Below are positions 14,614 to 22,919 of a DNA stretch of 55,112 bases, one piece after another. A program made the translations under genes and the position numbers. The notes below the pieces were generated by a model. That model ran no database searches. It had not been told where the DNA came from and saw only the letters and a list, made by a program, of their open reading frames with translations. Every line of letters begins with the position of its first letter. The stretch's first letter is position 1. Source of the stretch: a virus; the IMG/VR virus record IMGVR_UViG_3300043399_000050, positions 1-55,112 of that record; one strand, 5' to 3'.

Positions 14614-15090
14614 TTACGAAGCGTCGGCAACCAAAGCCCACACGCGTACAACAGCAGCATCAGCAGCGTTGACGGTGATGACATCAATGGTGTCAGCAGC
14701 AGCGTAGTACTTGCCAGCGCCGTAACCAACGAAGGTGTTCGGAGTACCTTCAGCCAGTGCAGCAGCAGAGCAGTAAGAAGCAACGGTGTTAGCGTTCACG
14801 CCGTCAAGCCAACCATCAGGATCAGTAGCATCACCAACATCAAGGGTCAGCGTACCGCCTTCAGCGGTGACAACATCAGCACCAACAGCCAGCACCAGCG
14901 ATTTAGCCGGGATAGCGATTGCTTCCAGACCGTCACCAGCGCCAATTGCAGCAGCGCCAGCAGCAGTACGAGCAGCAGAGATCGCTGCAAAGTCTAGTTC
15001 GACTTCATAGCGAGTTACTTTGTCAAGACCCTCAGCGCGGGGAGCGGCTGAGCCCTTATTAAAACCAAGACCTTCAGAACGAATAGCCAT
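14614..15090 (-). CDS. Capsid decoration-type or head fibre protein
   Basis: The 158-aa protein is Ala/Gly/Val-rich with very few charged clusters (GAAAIGAGDGLEAIAIPAKS, GTLTLDVGDATDPDGW). It lies next to the capsid gene, separated and followed by strong terminators, and so may be made in large amount. Its beta-rich, Ala-rich composition fits a capsid decoration or head protein. No enzymatic features. Assignment rests on context and composition. Confidence 0.6.
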   Translation of the reverse strand: MAIRSEGLGFNKGSAAPRAEGLDKVTRYEVELDFAAISAARTAAGAAAIGAGDGLEAIAIPAKSLVLAVGADVVTAEGGTLTLDVGDATDPDGWLDGVNANTVASYCSAAALAEGTPNTFVGYGAGKYYAAADTIDVITVNAADAAVVRVWALVADAS

Positions 15091-15112
15091 TTCAATCTCC
15101 TAAATAAGTTGC

Positions 15113-15135
15113 AAAACAGGGGGCCGAAGCCCCCC
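15113..15135 (-). terminator. Rho-independent terminator after the capsid gene, TTCG loop
   Basis: On the minus strand the stem GGGGGC / GCCCCC (15119-15134) closes a TTCG loop and is followed by TGTTTTG. It begins six bases after the capsid stop codon. The U-tract is interrupted by G, so it may be leaky and act as an attenuator rather than a full stop. Confidence 0.8.
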
Positions 15136-15140
15136 ATTTA

Positions 15141-16052
15141 TTACGACAGGGTAACGACACCTGTAGCCAAAGCCTCAGGCTTCACCACTTGGTAGCCATA
15201 AACTTGCAGGCCACGGATGATGTTGCCGAAAGTGGACTCAGAACGGATCGTTTCCATCTCGGTCATCTGAGAGGCGAAAGTAAAGCCCATCTTATGACCA
15301 GCGATCAGGTTGAACTTACCGCCAGTGTCGATCTTGATGTTGTGGCTCATGTAGATCGTGAAACGATCAATCATACCGAGGCGACCATTACGGAGAATGG
15401 AAGTGCCATCACCAGCCAACGATGCGTCTTGCAGGTCAGACTTCTTAATCATGCCAGCCATCTTGGCAGGAATGACGAGGAAGCGGTTACCTTCAGGGCA
15501 GTTGGCTTCGTCCAGAACCGTGCCGAGGTCAACAATGTAGTCCAGAACATCGGCCTTGGTAATAGCAACTGGAGAACCAGTCGTACCCAAGTTGAAGTTA
15601 CCGGAGATACGGCCTGCGTTTGCGCCCTTGTTGATAGCAGCAACACCCGGCAGGATGTCGGTCAACACGCGCTGGTCGATCTTGATCTTCATACGCTCGG
15701 AAGCGTCTTTCGACCAAGTATCCATCAGGTTGATGTCGGACTGAACCTTATCCACATCGTCCTCGATACAGGCGAAGTACTCGCCCTTGTCGATTACGAG
15801 TTGGAGTTTCGGCTTGTCAGGGTTCTCGACCTGAAGGGTCTGACCTTTGACATAGGTTTTGATCGTGATCTCAGGAGTGGTACGGATGTTAACCGTGTCA
15901 CCCATGCTCTTGATTTCGCCTTCGTAATCTGTGTTGGCAATAGCAGCCAAAACAGTTGCGTCGTAGAAATTCTCGATCAGTTTGCCCGACCAAATTTCGG
16001 GGATGAAATTGCCGCTATAGTTGGGGCGGCCACCTGCTACGGGAAATCCCAT
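15141..16052 (-). CDS. Major capsid protein
   Basis: The 303-aa protein has the features of an HK97-fold capsid subunit: an N-arm (NFIPEIWSGKLIENFYDATV), an E-loop-like beta region (MGDTVNIRTTPEITIKTY), a spine helix (WSKDASERMKIKIDQRVL), the P-domain helix (VLDYIVDLGTVLDEANCPEG) with the next strand NRFLVIPAKMAGMI, and a beta A-domain end (FTIYMSHNI, MGFTFASQM). It is preceded by the scaffold gene and followed by a terminator. I expect it to be the most abundant virion protein. Confidence 0.9.
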   Translation of the reverse strand: MGFPVAGGRPNYSGNFIPEIWSGKLIENFYDATVLAAIANTDYEGEIKSMGDTVNIRTTPEITIKTYVKGQTLQVENPDKPKLQLVIDKGEYFACIEDDVDKVQSDINLMDTWSKDASERMKIKIDQRVLTDILPGVAAINKGANAGRISGNFNLGTTGSPVAITKADVLDYIVDLGTVLDEANCPEGNRFLVIPAKMAGMIKKSDLQDASLAGDGTSILRNGRLGMIDRFTIYMSHNIKIDTGGKFNLIAGHKMGFTFASQMTEMETIRSESTFGNIIRGLQVYGYQVVKPEALATGVVTLS

Positions 16053-16068
16053 GATAAAACTCCTCTAA

Positions 16069-17106
16069 TCAAGCGTTAGCAACAATGCGTCCATCTCGCT
16101 GTGCAGCAAAGATGTCGCGTTCAATGCGGTCACGCTCCTGCTCTCTACCCTTGTATTTACCCGAACGGACATCGTTAAAGAACTTTTGGATGTCAGCAGG
16201 CGAGTAAGTACGAGCGTTTGAGTTAGACGGCGCACCAGTGTTCCGAGAACGACCCGGAGCCACTTGGCGTTCCAACTCTGAGGCAGGCGCAGCCCGGCGA
16301 GTGTTTTGAGCAACATTGGCTTGTCCAGTGAACTCAAGCCAAGACTTAAAGAAACTACCTACGCGCCGCACATCAAGGTTACGCTGTGCATCCTCAAGGA
16401 TGGTCTGACGAACAATACCAGTCAGTGGATCAATATCGAGCATCCAAGATTGGAACGCATCGCTATCATTGATCTCACGCCAGTTAGGTACGGCGTCAGT
16501 AAGCGCAGCCCAAAACTGCTGCTCAGCAGACATAGCCTGTCGTTGCGCCACAGCCTGTACCTGAGGTACGACATTGGCAGACAACTGACGGATCATGCCT
16601 TCCAACTGCGCAATCTTCTGAGCGACTGGAATGAGTTCTTCACGAGACACACGACGCATAACATCGAGTGATTCGCCATACTCCTCCTGATCCTTCTCAG
16701 TAATCAAGGCTTCAATTTGTGGTTGACGCTTTGCAGACTGTGCAGACAGAGTAGCCAGCAGTTGCTCCATTTGCTGTAGTCGGCCTGCAAGTTCTTTGTT
16801 CTGACTATGCAGACGCGGAACCTCGGCGTTGTACATGCCTTGGAGAGTGCGGTACTTTTGATTCAGTGTTTCTTCGGAGCCTTTTCCGTCGTCGTTGGTA
16901 TGCTCGTTACCCGACGACTGAGCAGCGTGGTTCGTTGCAGAGTTCTCGTCGGCAGATGCAGCAGGTGCATTAGTGTTCTCAGTGGGCGGAGTTCCACCGT
17001 CGGCAGAAGAATTTTGTTCTTCGCCATTGGTTCCATCACCATTGAGTTGCTTATACAACTCCTGTACAGCCTCGGTCTGTTTACGAATTTGCTCTGGAAG
17101 TGCCAT
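16069..17106 (-). CDS. Scaffolding protein
   Basis: The 345-aa protein is acidic and helical with a Ser/Asn/Gly-rich disordered segment (about 25-75), then Gln/Glu/Leu-rich coiled coil (85-165) and a basic C-terminal part ending KGREQERDRIERD. This is the usual make-up of podovirus scaffolds, whose C-terminus binds capsid subunits. It lies between portal and capsid genes, the standard place. It would be lost or degraded during head maturation. Confidence 0.85.
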   Translation of the reverse strand: MALPEQIRKQTEAVQELYKQLNGDGTNGEEQNSSADGGTPPTENTNAPAASADENSATNHAAQSSGNEHTNDDGKGSEETLNQKYRTLQGMYNAEVPRLHSQNKELAGRLQQMEQLLATLSAQSAKRQPQIEALITEKDQEEYGESLDVMRRVSREELIPVAQKIAQLEGMIRQLSANVVPQVQAVAQRQAMSAEQQFWAALTDAVPNWREINDSDAFQSWMLDIDPLTGIVRQTILEDAQRNLDVRRVGSFFKSWLEFTGQANVAQNTRRAAPASELERQVAPGRSRNTGAPSNSNARTYSPADIQKFFNDVRSGKYKGREQERDRIERDIFAAQRDGRIVANA

Positions 17107-17151
17107 GATTAAACGCTCCTATCGGTATGCGTGATTAGACGGCGAGTCATA

Positions 17152-17370
17152 TCAGTGAGACTTTGCCGCTAGTTCAGGGGACTCTTTGACGAGTTTGTAC
17201 AACTCGCCCAAAACTTGGCATCGCCCCTGCATCAATGCCGCGTTGTTAATCGCACTGGGTAACTGCTCCAACTCGTGCATACGCCATGCAGCAAGAAACT
17301 CCAGAATCTCTGGGAACTGCCGAGTAGCGATGGCAAAAGCCTTCACAGTTTTTTCGTCAGGCCGAATCAT
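17152..17370 (-). CDS. Small helical protein between portal and scaffold
   Basis: The 72-aa helical protein (start MIRPDEKTVKAFAIATRQFP) overlaps the portal stop by ATGA and precedes the scaffold. Similar-sized helical proteins occupy this spot in several podoviruses without known role. One could imagine a portal assembly or packaging aid. It has no sequence motif I can name. Confidence 0.55.
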   Translation of the reverse strand: MIRPDEKTVKAFAIATRQFPEILEFLAAWRMHELEQLPSAINNAALMQGRCQVLGELYKLVKESPELAAKSH

Positions 17371-19427
17371 GGCTGACCTCCACTGCGGTTCATGACTGTG
17401 TTGGAATCCATACCACCTTTGGGACTACCATCGGGTTGCGTCGGTGTAGGTGCTGGACTTCCTTGTGAGGGGGCCATAACCCCGCCCTCACCAGTTGGTG
17501 CAGCAAGCCTTGCAACGAACGCAGCCTTCTCCCGAGATGGAATGATTTCATCCACAGGCATTTGCAACCCTTTAGCCACTTCACGAAGAATCGCGGCGCG
17601 ACCATCCTTACCAAGAATCTCGATGTCAATCGGATTGGCGGTTGCGTTAAGGAACTCGATGCGGCGCACATTGACAGTCTCTTTGACAGCCAAGTTAACT
17701 GCGCCTCGGGCGACAACCTGAGCGTCACCCTTAATGCTTTCATCCTCGTCGTAGCGCATGTTGTACACGAACTGGCGTATGACGATGGGTTTAATGACAT
17801 CTGTATCTATGTGGCCCACCACTTGGCGGATACCCTTACCAGCAGCGCCCATCAGCATGGACAAGCCAGATGATGTACGCCCAGCACCCTGCGTGTCGAG
17901 GTTGCCATACAGATAAGCCGGAATACCTGAGTGATCGTCAGCCATGCGGCTGAACTTCTCATACACACCCATCAGTGTGTTGGCATTGTCATCAGGCTGC
18001 GTGAAGCGCACAGCAGGCGCACTCGACCCGACGGGGTCGTTCATCACCTGCCAAATCTTCCACGGGTGCATCTGAGTGATGTCCTCGTTCGGAGGAATAC
18101 GCTCAAGGTTGACCTCGACCTGTGGGCCAGAGGCAATGCCCATGTTGTTTACCAGTGCGCGAGCAGCGGCGTTACAGATGTTCTGAATGTCCTCGATGAT
18201 CTCTGGAATACCTTTACCCCAGAACGCACCCGGACACTTGATAAACGAAGTCTTGCAGTAAGGCTTCTGCCCTAATGGGTCGTAGTTCAATACGGCCTTG
18301 ACGACATAGTTACCGATCACCCACACATTGGCGTCGTACTCTTGTGCTGGATCAGGCACTTCTTCTTCAGTCATACCCCATTCCAACAGCATCTTGCCAG
18401 AAACCTTACCCCAAAACTCCAACGCATCGAAGATGTCAGTCGGACGCATGTAGGAGTAGAACTTGCGCTCCTCCTCTTGCTTTTCCAACTCAGCAATCTC
18501 ATTGATCCACGAAGGGCCAGCACCGTTGTCCAGAATCTCGCGGATCGCATCCTCGTCATAGCCCGGCACACCAATGAGGTCTGCCAACTCTGAACGAGAA
18601 AGTGGGTGATGCTCAAACAAGAAGCCTTCGTCTATGTTGGTAATACCCGGCTCGGGATAAATACGGAATGGATCAACCCGCTCAAACTCAGGAGCCAGAC
18701 GCTCAATGGGCTTGACCATAGTCACACCCGTTGAAGTATCCCAGCCGAGTGCACGCTGACGGCGCACAATCGGCCCTTTGATGAACGCACAAGGGAAAGT
18801 AACAAGATCAGTGATAAAGTCATTGAAAGACTCGACCCAGCCGCCTTGTGCGAACTGATCTTCGATCTTGATCTTCATCTTGTCCACGCGGTTCTGCGCG
18901 GCCTGCAACAACTTGAAGCGGTATTCTTGTGATACCAACTCCTTGAGTTCTTCCATCTGTTGTTTGCTCGGAGCCTGCTGAGTCTCCTGAAGAATCTCCA
19001 GCACCTTGTTAGCAAACTCATCTTGCAGCGTTTTCTGCTGCATCGGGGACAGATCAGGAATAGGAGTAGGCAGAATATCCCACGGGGGAGTACCACTATC
19101 CAACAGAATATCTCTGAGCCAAGACTCCGCTGCGCGGCACTTGACTTCGGTAATCATCATGAAGATTTCAGAGCCGCCTTGCGAACGAATCTGTGTCAAC
19201 TTCTCAGGCTCGTACTCGCCATTGCGCTGACGCATGGCTGTCAACATCTTGTTCTTAATCGGCTCCTTGGCAATCTTGGCTGCATCCCAGCACATACGCA
19301 GATGCGAAGCCAACCCTAGAATCATGGGCTGGTTCTGCCGCTCTTGCAAAGCGGCTTGCGTTGCCTCAGCCTCTTGGCGGGCAAGTTCGTCGTTGCCGAC
19401 GACGCGCAGGAATGTCAGGCCAGCCAT
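17367..19427 (-). CDS. Portal protein
   Basis: The 686-aa protein is a podovirus-type portal. An N-terminal helical part includes LASHLRMCWDAAKIAKEPI, then the ESWLRDILLDSGTPPWDILP region. A long helical clip/stem segment at 120-190 is followed by beta strands (DIFDALEFWGKVSGKMLLEW), the crown-domain motif YCKTSFIKCPGAFWGKGIPE, and a C-terminal Gln/Asn-rich segment. Length and order fit portals of about 700 aa. It would form the 12-subunit ring at the capsid vertex. Strong context: terminase upstream, scaffold and capsid downstream. Confidence 0.88.
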   Translation of the reverse strand: MAGLTFLRVVGNDELARQEAEATQAALQERQNQPMILGLASHLRMCWDAAKIAKEPIKNKMLTAMRQRNGEYEPEKLTQIRSQGGSEIFMMITEVKCRAAESWLRDILLDSGTPPWDILPTPIPDLSPMQQKTLQDEFANKVLEILQETQQAPSKQQMEELKELVSQEYRFKLLQAAQNRVDKMKIKIEDQFAQGGWVESFNDFITDLVTFPCAFIKGPIVRRQRALGWDTSTGVTMVKPIERLAPEFERVDPFRIYPEPGITNIDEGFLFEHHPLSRSELADLIGVPGYDEDAIREILDNGAGPSWINEIAELEKQEEERKFYSYMRPTDIFDALEFWGKVSGKMLLEWGMTEEEVPDPAQEYDANVWVIGNYVVKAVLNYDPLGQKPYCKTSFIKCPGAFWGKGIPEIIEDIQNICNAAARALVNNMGIASGPQVEVNLERIPPNEDITQMHPWKIWQVMNDPVGSSAPAVRFTQPDDNANTLMGVYEKFSRMADDHSGIPAYLYGNLDTQGAGRTSSGLSMLMGAAGKGIRQVVGHIDTDVIKPIVIRQFVYNMRYDEDESIKGDAQVVARGAVNLAVKETVNVRRIEFLNATANPIDIEILGKDGRAAILREVAKGLQMPVDEIIPSREKAAFVARLAAPTGEGGVMAPSQGSPAPTPTQPDGSPKGGMDSNTVMNRSGGQP

Positions 19428-19435
19428 GTTAGTCC

Positions 19436-19786
19436 TTAGTCTTTACCTTTGAGGCTCTTTACCAATTTCGCTGAGGCTTTCAGTACGTCAGTCTTGTCCG
19501 GCATACAGAGAACTTCCTGACCTACTACATCAAACGCATGGTCAGTCGATAACCCTTGATTCACATAACCTGCGGCTTTACGCATATTGGCAGGTGAACT
19601 CAATGCTTTGTCTTTGCGCGCAATTCTATTCACATCGTCGATTGCACCAAGGTATAACTCACCACCAGCAACATCTTTAGGTGGGAGTGACTGACCGGCA
19701 TAGCCATATCGTGGCGACTTTGCAGAGATACCACTGGTATCCGTCTTCGCGTTAGTCGAGAAAATCGTTGACTGTTTGGTTGCCAT
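19436..19786 (-). CDS. Small basic protein upstream of portal
   Basis: The chosen start is the ATG at 19786 behind AAGGAG, giving 116 aa; the longer open frame upstream crosses the promoter and terminator and is unlikely. The product starts MATKQSTIFSTNAKTDTSG and ends in Lys-rich helix (KASAKLVKSLKGKD). It is the first gene after the promoter at 19829-19857. No family is recognised. Confidence 0.6.
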   Translation of the reverse strand: MATKQSTIFSTNAKTDTSGISAKSPRYGYAGQSLPPKDVAGGELYLGAIDDVNRIARKDKALSSPANMRKAAGYVNQGLSTDHAFDVVGQEVLCMPDKTDVLKASAKLVKSLKGKD

Positions 19787-19828
19787 GCTCGTCTCCTTGA
19801 TTGGCACATTACATCTTATTGTAGTGTG

Positions 19829-19857
19829 GACATAGCAGCAAGTATACAGGTTGTCAA
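19829..19857 (-). promoter_or_regulatory. Sigma70-type promoter for the portal-capsid operon
   Basis: On the minus strand, a perfect -35 TTGACA (19857-19852) is followed after 17 bases by TATGTC (19834-19829), a moderate -10. It lies straight after a terminator and 43 bases before the first ATG, so it restarts transcription for the structural genes. The -10 is weak, so phage factors may help. Confidence 0.6.
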
Positions 19858-19916
19858 AAGAAAAAAGAACCCCGGAGCGAACTCGACGGGGTTTAAGGCA
19901 TGGAAGGGGACATGCC
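19858..19916 (-). terminator. Terminator plus extra hairpin after the large terminase gene
   Basis: On the minus strand a hairpin GGCATG / CATGCC (19916-19897) is followed by a second stem AACCCCG / CGGGGTT (19893-19868), whose loop contains a small GAG-TTCG-CTC hairpin, and then CTTTTTTCTTTT. The second is a good Rho-independent terminator. It separates the terminase operon from the portal operon. Confidence 0.8.
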
Positions 19917-19937
19917 GAGGTGACAAGACAGAATATA

Positions 19938-21326
19938 TCATGTCCAGCCAACCGCCGACAAGCGCTTAATCTCACGGCGTTGGGGTAAATGATGCCCCTC
20001 GCCAACGCTGGCGATATGGAGCATGAGGTATTGTAACGCTTCAGCCACATGGGAGTGCTTATTCTTCTCAATGTCGCCATCACCTCGGGGTTTATACCTA
20101 TATCCACCCATCATCGCCGCCTTGAGTTGGGTGCAACTGGGGTCAACTAGAAACGCCGGGTCGCCGTCAACTTGCCGCATCAGATAGTCATCGACCGCGT
20201 TGATCCGCGCCGAGACGCTGTTGGTCTTGGCAGGCATGACCTTGAGCCCTTCAGCCTTGATGATGTCCACCGCGCTGCGCTCGTCGGTCTGCGCCCGCTG
20301 CACGCCAGCCGGGTCAGTAATCACCATGATGGGAGCCCCGCCGAACCGCTCGAAGATAAGCGGCTTGAGCAGAGTACGGACAAACCGTTGCACACCCATG
20401 TCAAAACTTACACACTCAGCCAGCACCAAAGCCCGACCACGCGGGTCTTGCTGACCGATAACGGCTGCGGGCGTGAGGCCCAAGTCCATCCCGATAACAA
20501 TGGGTCGAACCCCATTGTGGATATGGCGAAGCCTCTCTCTAGCCATATGGTAGTCCGGCCTGAAATACTTGTAGACTGGCATACCAGCCGAGGACAGCCC
20601 ATACTCCCCGTCAATGTATACGCGGATGTATTCTTCTGAGCGGCCTTGGGTGTCGTAGTAGCCGTCCGGAAGGTTCTCGATGTTCTCGGCATAGATCGAG
20701 CGCCCACTGGGTTGCTTGAATACGGCCCAGCCATTATTGTTCGGAGATACGCCATCTTTGGGATCAAGTCCTTCCATCATGTAGAACCACCATCCGTCCA
20801 TCGTTGGCGGGTTCGTATCCCCCCACATTCCATGCCATGTCGGCCCCCCGTCCTTGGCTGACGGGAAACGACCAATACGCTTAGACATCGCATCCACAAT
20901 ATCTGGGTGGATGTCCCTACACTCGTTAAACCACGCGAAGGTCAACTCCAGAGAGTTCAAGTTCGCCACATCATCTGCGTCATCCAGTGCGCGGAACATT
21001 ATCTCGCACTCTATATCGCCCACCCGAAAGAAGTAAGTCTTGGTGGTACGCATGTAGTCTCCGCACTGCCCCGGTGGGAACCAGTCGAGGAAGGTCTTGA
21101 TGGTCGTATCCTGTAACTGACGCGCCGTCTCACGGACTATGGCTGCCCTTGACCGCCTGCGCCCATTTGCGTCAGGAGCCTGCATACTTGCGCGGCGCAC
21201 AATCTCAAAGGAGCAAGTCACCGACTTACCCGAACCCACTGGGCCCATGAGTACGCGCATCTTGGAGTCGTCCTCCATGAACTTTTTACCCGTAGGCGGG
21301 GGGGTGTAGTTAATGTCAAGTGGCAT
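19938..21326 (-). CDS. terL: Terminase large subunit
   Basis: The ATG at 21326, behind GGAGACAGCAG, gives 462 aa. The ATPase has Walker A GPVGSGKS (residues 28-35) and a hydrophobic strand ending in Asn-Glu (TFAWFNE, Walker B place). The C-terminal RNase H-like nuclease has GMDLGLTPAAVIG (first Asp) and later VITDPAG and HVAEALQYL. It packs DNA into the prohead at the portal. It overlaps the preceding small gene by 11 bases. Cleavage type (headful or site-specific) cannot be read from sequence. Confidence 0.93.
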   Translation of the reverse strand: MPLDINYTPPPTGKKFMEDDSKMRVLMGPVGSGKSVTCSFEIVRRASMQAPDANGRRRSRAAIVRETARQLQDTTIKTFLDWFPPGQCGDYMRTTKTYFFRVGDIECEIMFRALDDADDVANLNSLELTFAWFNECRDIHPDIVDAMSKRIGRFPSAKDGGPTWHGMWGDTNPPTMDGWWFYMMEGLDPKDGVSPNNNGWAVFKQPSGRSIYAENIENLPDGYYDTQGRSEEYIRVYIDGEYGLSSAGMPVYKYFRPDYHMARERLRHIHNGVRPIVIGMDLGLTPAAVIGQQDPRGRALVLAECVSFDMGVQRFVRTLLKPLIFERFGGAPIMVITDPAGVQRAQTDERSAVDIIKAEGLKVMPAKTNSVSARINAVDDYLMRQVDGDPAFLVDPSCTQLKAAMMGGYRYKPRGDGDIEKNKHSHVAEALQYLMLHIASVGEGHHLPQRREIKRLSAVGWT

Positions 21327-21522
21327 CTGCTGTCTCCACAAGCATCACGACGAACTCGCGCCCGCGCTTTTTGTGCTTGGTTATCTTGGTTCGGAATGAC
21401 GCCTTCGCTTCGCTTAGCGCCAATGTAAAGTTATTGTACTCCGCAGAGTTTGTGAAGATCGCGGCTTTGAAGCCATCGTAGGTCGCATTAAGCCTGTTCG
21501 CTATGCTCAATGGCAGTGACAT
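21316..21522 (-). CDS. Small basic protein between terminase genes
   Basis: The 68-aa product begins MSLPLSIANRLNATYDGFKA and contains a basic cluster (RTKITKHKKRGRE) between two hydrophobic strands. It overlaps the small terminase gene by 35 bases and the large terminase start by 11, which supports coupled expression. Function unknown; possibly DNA-binding or a packaging helper. Confidence 0.5.
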   Translation of the reverse strand: MSLPLSIANRLNATYDGFKAAIFTNSAEYNNFTLALSEAKASFRTKITKHKKRGREFVVMLVETADAT

Positions 21523-21979
21523 CTTCGGCCTCTATGGTTTTTGCTTCGATTGTGCGGGCGTCTTGCGGTGAGTTGCCAAGGTTGATCGTGATTCTCACGC
21601 CACCCCCACCACCTTCGCCTTGTGTGTTGTTGACAGGTTCAAGTCCTGCCCACTTCACCGTGGACTTAATCAGATCGGCTTTGACCGCTGGCGATACAGC
21701 CGGGTCATGGATCAACAACCAAGATGTAGTCAGGAGTTCTTCCGCTTGGGCGCGGGCCTTGAGTTTGAATGTCAGACCTTTTTCGCGCACCTCACCCCGG
21801 TAGTGTTCCACTTTCTTGAGGAATACCGGATCAGCGTTGAAAGTCAGAATAGCGTTGGCGTCGATCTTGTGACGATCCATGACTTCTTGCAAAGTCTCGC
21901 CGCTACCCTCCAATGTGAGGGCAATGTCGAACGCCAGCCTATCTGACCACTTGGTGTGGTGTAGTGGAAGTGTGTCCAT
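21488..21979 (-). CDS. terS: Putative terminase small subunit
   Basis: The ATG at 21979 gives 163 aa. The N-terminal half contains a helix-turn-helix-like segment (GETLQEVMDRHKIDANAILT) followed by FLKKVEHYRGEVREKG, and a long helix (LKARAQAEELLTTSWLLIHD). The C-terminus is Gly-rich and beta (GGGGGVRITINLGN). DNA-binding helices followed by an oligomerisation helix and a place directly upstream of terL fit TerS. The start lies 6 bases downstream of a -10 element, so the mRNA may be leaderless. Confidence 0.65.
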   Translation of the reverse strand: MDTLPLHHTKWSDRLAFDIALTLEGSGETLQEVMDRHKIDANAILTFNADPVFLKKVEHYRGEVREKGLTFKLKARAQAEELLTTSWLLIHDPAVSPAVKADLIKSTVKWAGLEPVNNTQGEGGGGGVRITINLGNSPQDARTIEAKTIEAEDVTAIEHSEQA

Positions 21980-21985
21980 GCCCCG

Positions 21986-22016
21986 AATATAACACGGCAA
22001 CTTACGGGTGTGTCAA
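21986..22016 (-). promoter_or_regulatory. Leftward promoter for the terminase operon
   Basis: On the minus strand TTGACA (22016-22011) and TATATT (21991-21986) are separated by 19 bases. This would start transcription at or next to the ATG at 21979. The spacing is long, but both boxes are good. TTGAC here is also followed after exactly 6 bases by GTAAG, like the two plus-strand elements at 22278 and 36210. Confidence 0.55.
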
Positions 22017-22366
22017 TGATTTGGAGGGGGCGGTGTGTCCAACAACCGAACCCCACTTTTGCCGGAATCCTGTGTTCCGCCCCCGGTAGTAAGACTAACA
22101 CGGGGGTGGGTGGTTTCAAAACTTTACGCTTCGGTTTTTGGAGTCTTGCTTTAAGAGGTTTGGAATATAGGAGGGGGGGCCGTCCAAGCGCGAGTCCATG
22201 TACCCCCCTCACCCCTGCCAGCCAGCGCCAGCCAGCCAGCGATAAGGCAAGGCGCGAAGCCCCTATTTACCCCGTACTTGACCTTTTTGTAAAGTCTGGC
22301 AATCTGGAATTGTCGTGAAAACGACATCGTTCTTTAACAACTAACTTCTCTTGAAAGGAGAAAACC
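22017..22366. promoter_or_regulatory. Divergent control region between late and early operons
   Basis: No convincing gene lies in these 350 bases. They hold a G-run (22170-22180 region), a CCAG-rich stretch (22216-22242), a plus-strand TTGACC at 22278-22283 with GTAAAG at 22289-22294, and a perfect hairpin TGTCGT-GAAA-ACGACA (22311-22326) in what would be the 5' leader of the first early gene. The -10 for the plus-strand promoter is not clear (CAATCT at about 22300 is the nearest). This is probably the main early promoter area. Confidence 0.5.
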
Positions 22367-22639
22367 ATGAGCGAACGCGCTCCGACCGCTAAGCGGTCTA
22401 TTGAGCCCGTCACTTTGACGGTTGAGTTGACTGCTACTCGCATCAACGAAAACGGGACTTTGAGCGGTATTACCGCCAAAGTTGTCAAACAGCCAATCAA
22501 GGGCAACGAGTTTAAAACCTCAGTACCCCCAATGGCTGGCGGTGCAATCTACATCAAGGCTCTGAGCCTTGACGGTCTGAAGATTGTATCCGAGGACGGC
22601 GGGCAAAAGGAACAGGCTCCCAAGCGGAAACTGTTCTAA
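22367..22639 (+). CDS. Early protein, paralogue of the 23695-23955 product
   Basis: The 90-aa protein (start MSERAPTAKRSIEPVTLTVE) has alternating strands, with INENGTLSGITAKVV, a middle GGAIYIKALSLDGLKI and a basic end PKRKLF. The protein at 23695-23955 shares this plan: KPVT..., NENGTFS, PPQAGGALYIK, SLDGLE, PKVKLF. They are clear paralogues. AAAGGAG precedes the ATG. It is the first early gene, followed by a strong terminator. Function unknown; small beta proteins at this place may bind nucleic acid. Confidence 0.7.
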   Translation: MSERAPTAKRSIEPVTLTVELTATRINENGTLSGITAKVVKQPIKGNEFKTSVPPMAGGAIYIKALSLDGLKIVSEDGGQKEQAPKRKLF

Positions 22640-22646
22640 GTAGGAC

Positions 22647-22672
22647 GGAGCCGGAGAAATCCGGCTCCTTTT
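22647..22672 (+). terminator. Hairpin/terminator after the first early gene
   Basis: A perfect 8-bp stem GGAGCCGG / CCGGCTCC (22647-22668) with loop AGAAAT is followed by TTTTCTC. It lies 8 bases after the stop codon of the preceding gene and 28 bases before the next ATG. It is probably a partial terminator. Confidence 0.8.
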
Positions 22673-22700
22673 CTCAACCCTTGCAACGAAGGAGAAAACC

Positions 22701-22868
22701 ATGAGCAAGGAACGCAAGAAACGCGCCCCTGAAACGCGGCGCTACGAAGTACGCTGGATCGAAGGAAGCATGATCTTCATGCGCTGGTTCTGCCGGAACT
22801 CGGCAGCCCTGAACTTCGCCAGAGACTTAAAGGCGGAAGGCTACGAAGTGATAGTAGCCAAGTGGTAA
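22701..22868 (+). CDS. Small basic early protein
   Basis: The 55-aa frame (start MSKERKKRAPETRRYEVRWI) has GAAGGAG eight bases before its ATG. It is basic at the N-terminus, with a Trp/Phe/Met-rich middle (SMIFMRWFCRN) and an amphipathic C-terminal helix (LNFARDLKAEGYEVIVAKW). It has the look of a small regulator or host-takeover peptide. I do not recognise it. Confidence 0.6.
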   Translation: MSKERKKRAPETRRYEVRWIEGSMIFMRWFCRNSAALNFARDLKAEGYEVIVAKW

Positions 22869-22880
22869 AACCCTAGGAGC

Positions 22881-22904
22881 GGAGGCGAAAGCCTCCCTCC
22901 TTTA
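22881..22904 (+). terminator. GAAA-loop hairpin after the small basic gene
   Basis: A perfect stem GGAGGC / GCCTCC (22881-22896) closes a GAAA tetraloop and is followed by CTCCTTT. The T-run is short, so it could be an attenuator or an mRNA-stabilising hairpin rather than a full terminator. Confidence 0.6.
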
Positions 22905-22919
22905 ACCAAGGAGATCAAG

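Noticed and set aside
19787-20107. N-terminal extension of the 116-aa gene to 223 codons.
   Set aside because: The extension runs through a promoter, a terminator and part of the large terminase gene; the ATG at 19786 has a strong ribosome site.
22010-22318. A plus-strand frame of 102 codons in the divergent control region.
   Set aside because: Low-complexity codons over the G-run and CCAG repeats, no ribosome site, and it covers the promoter area.
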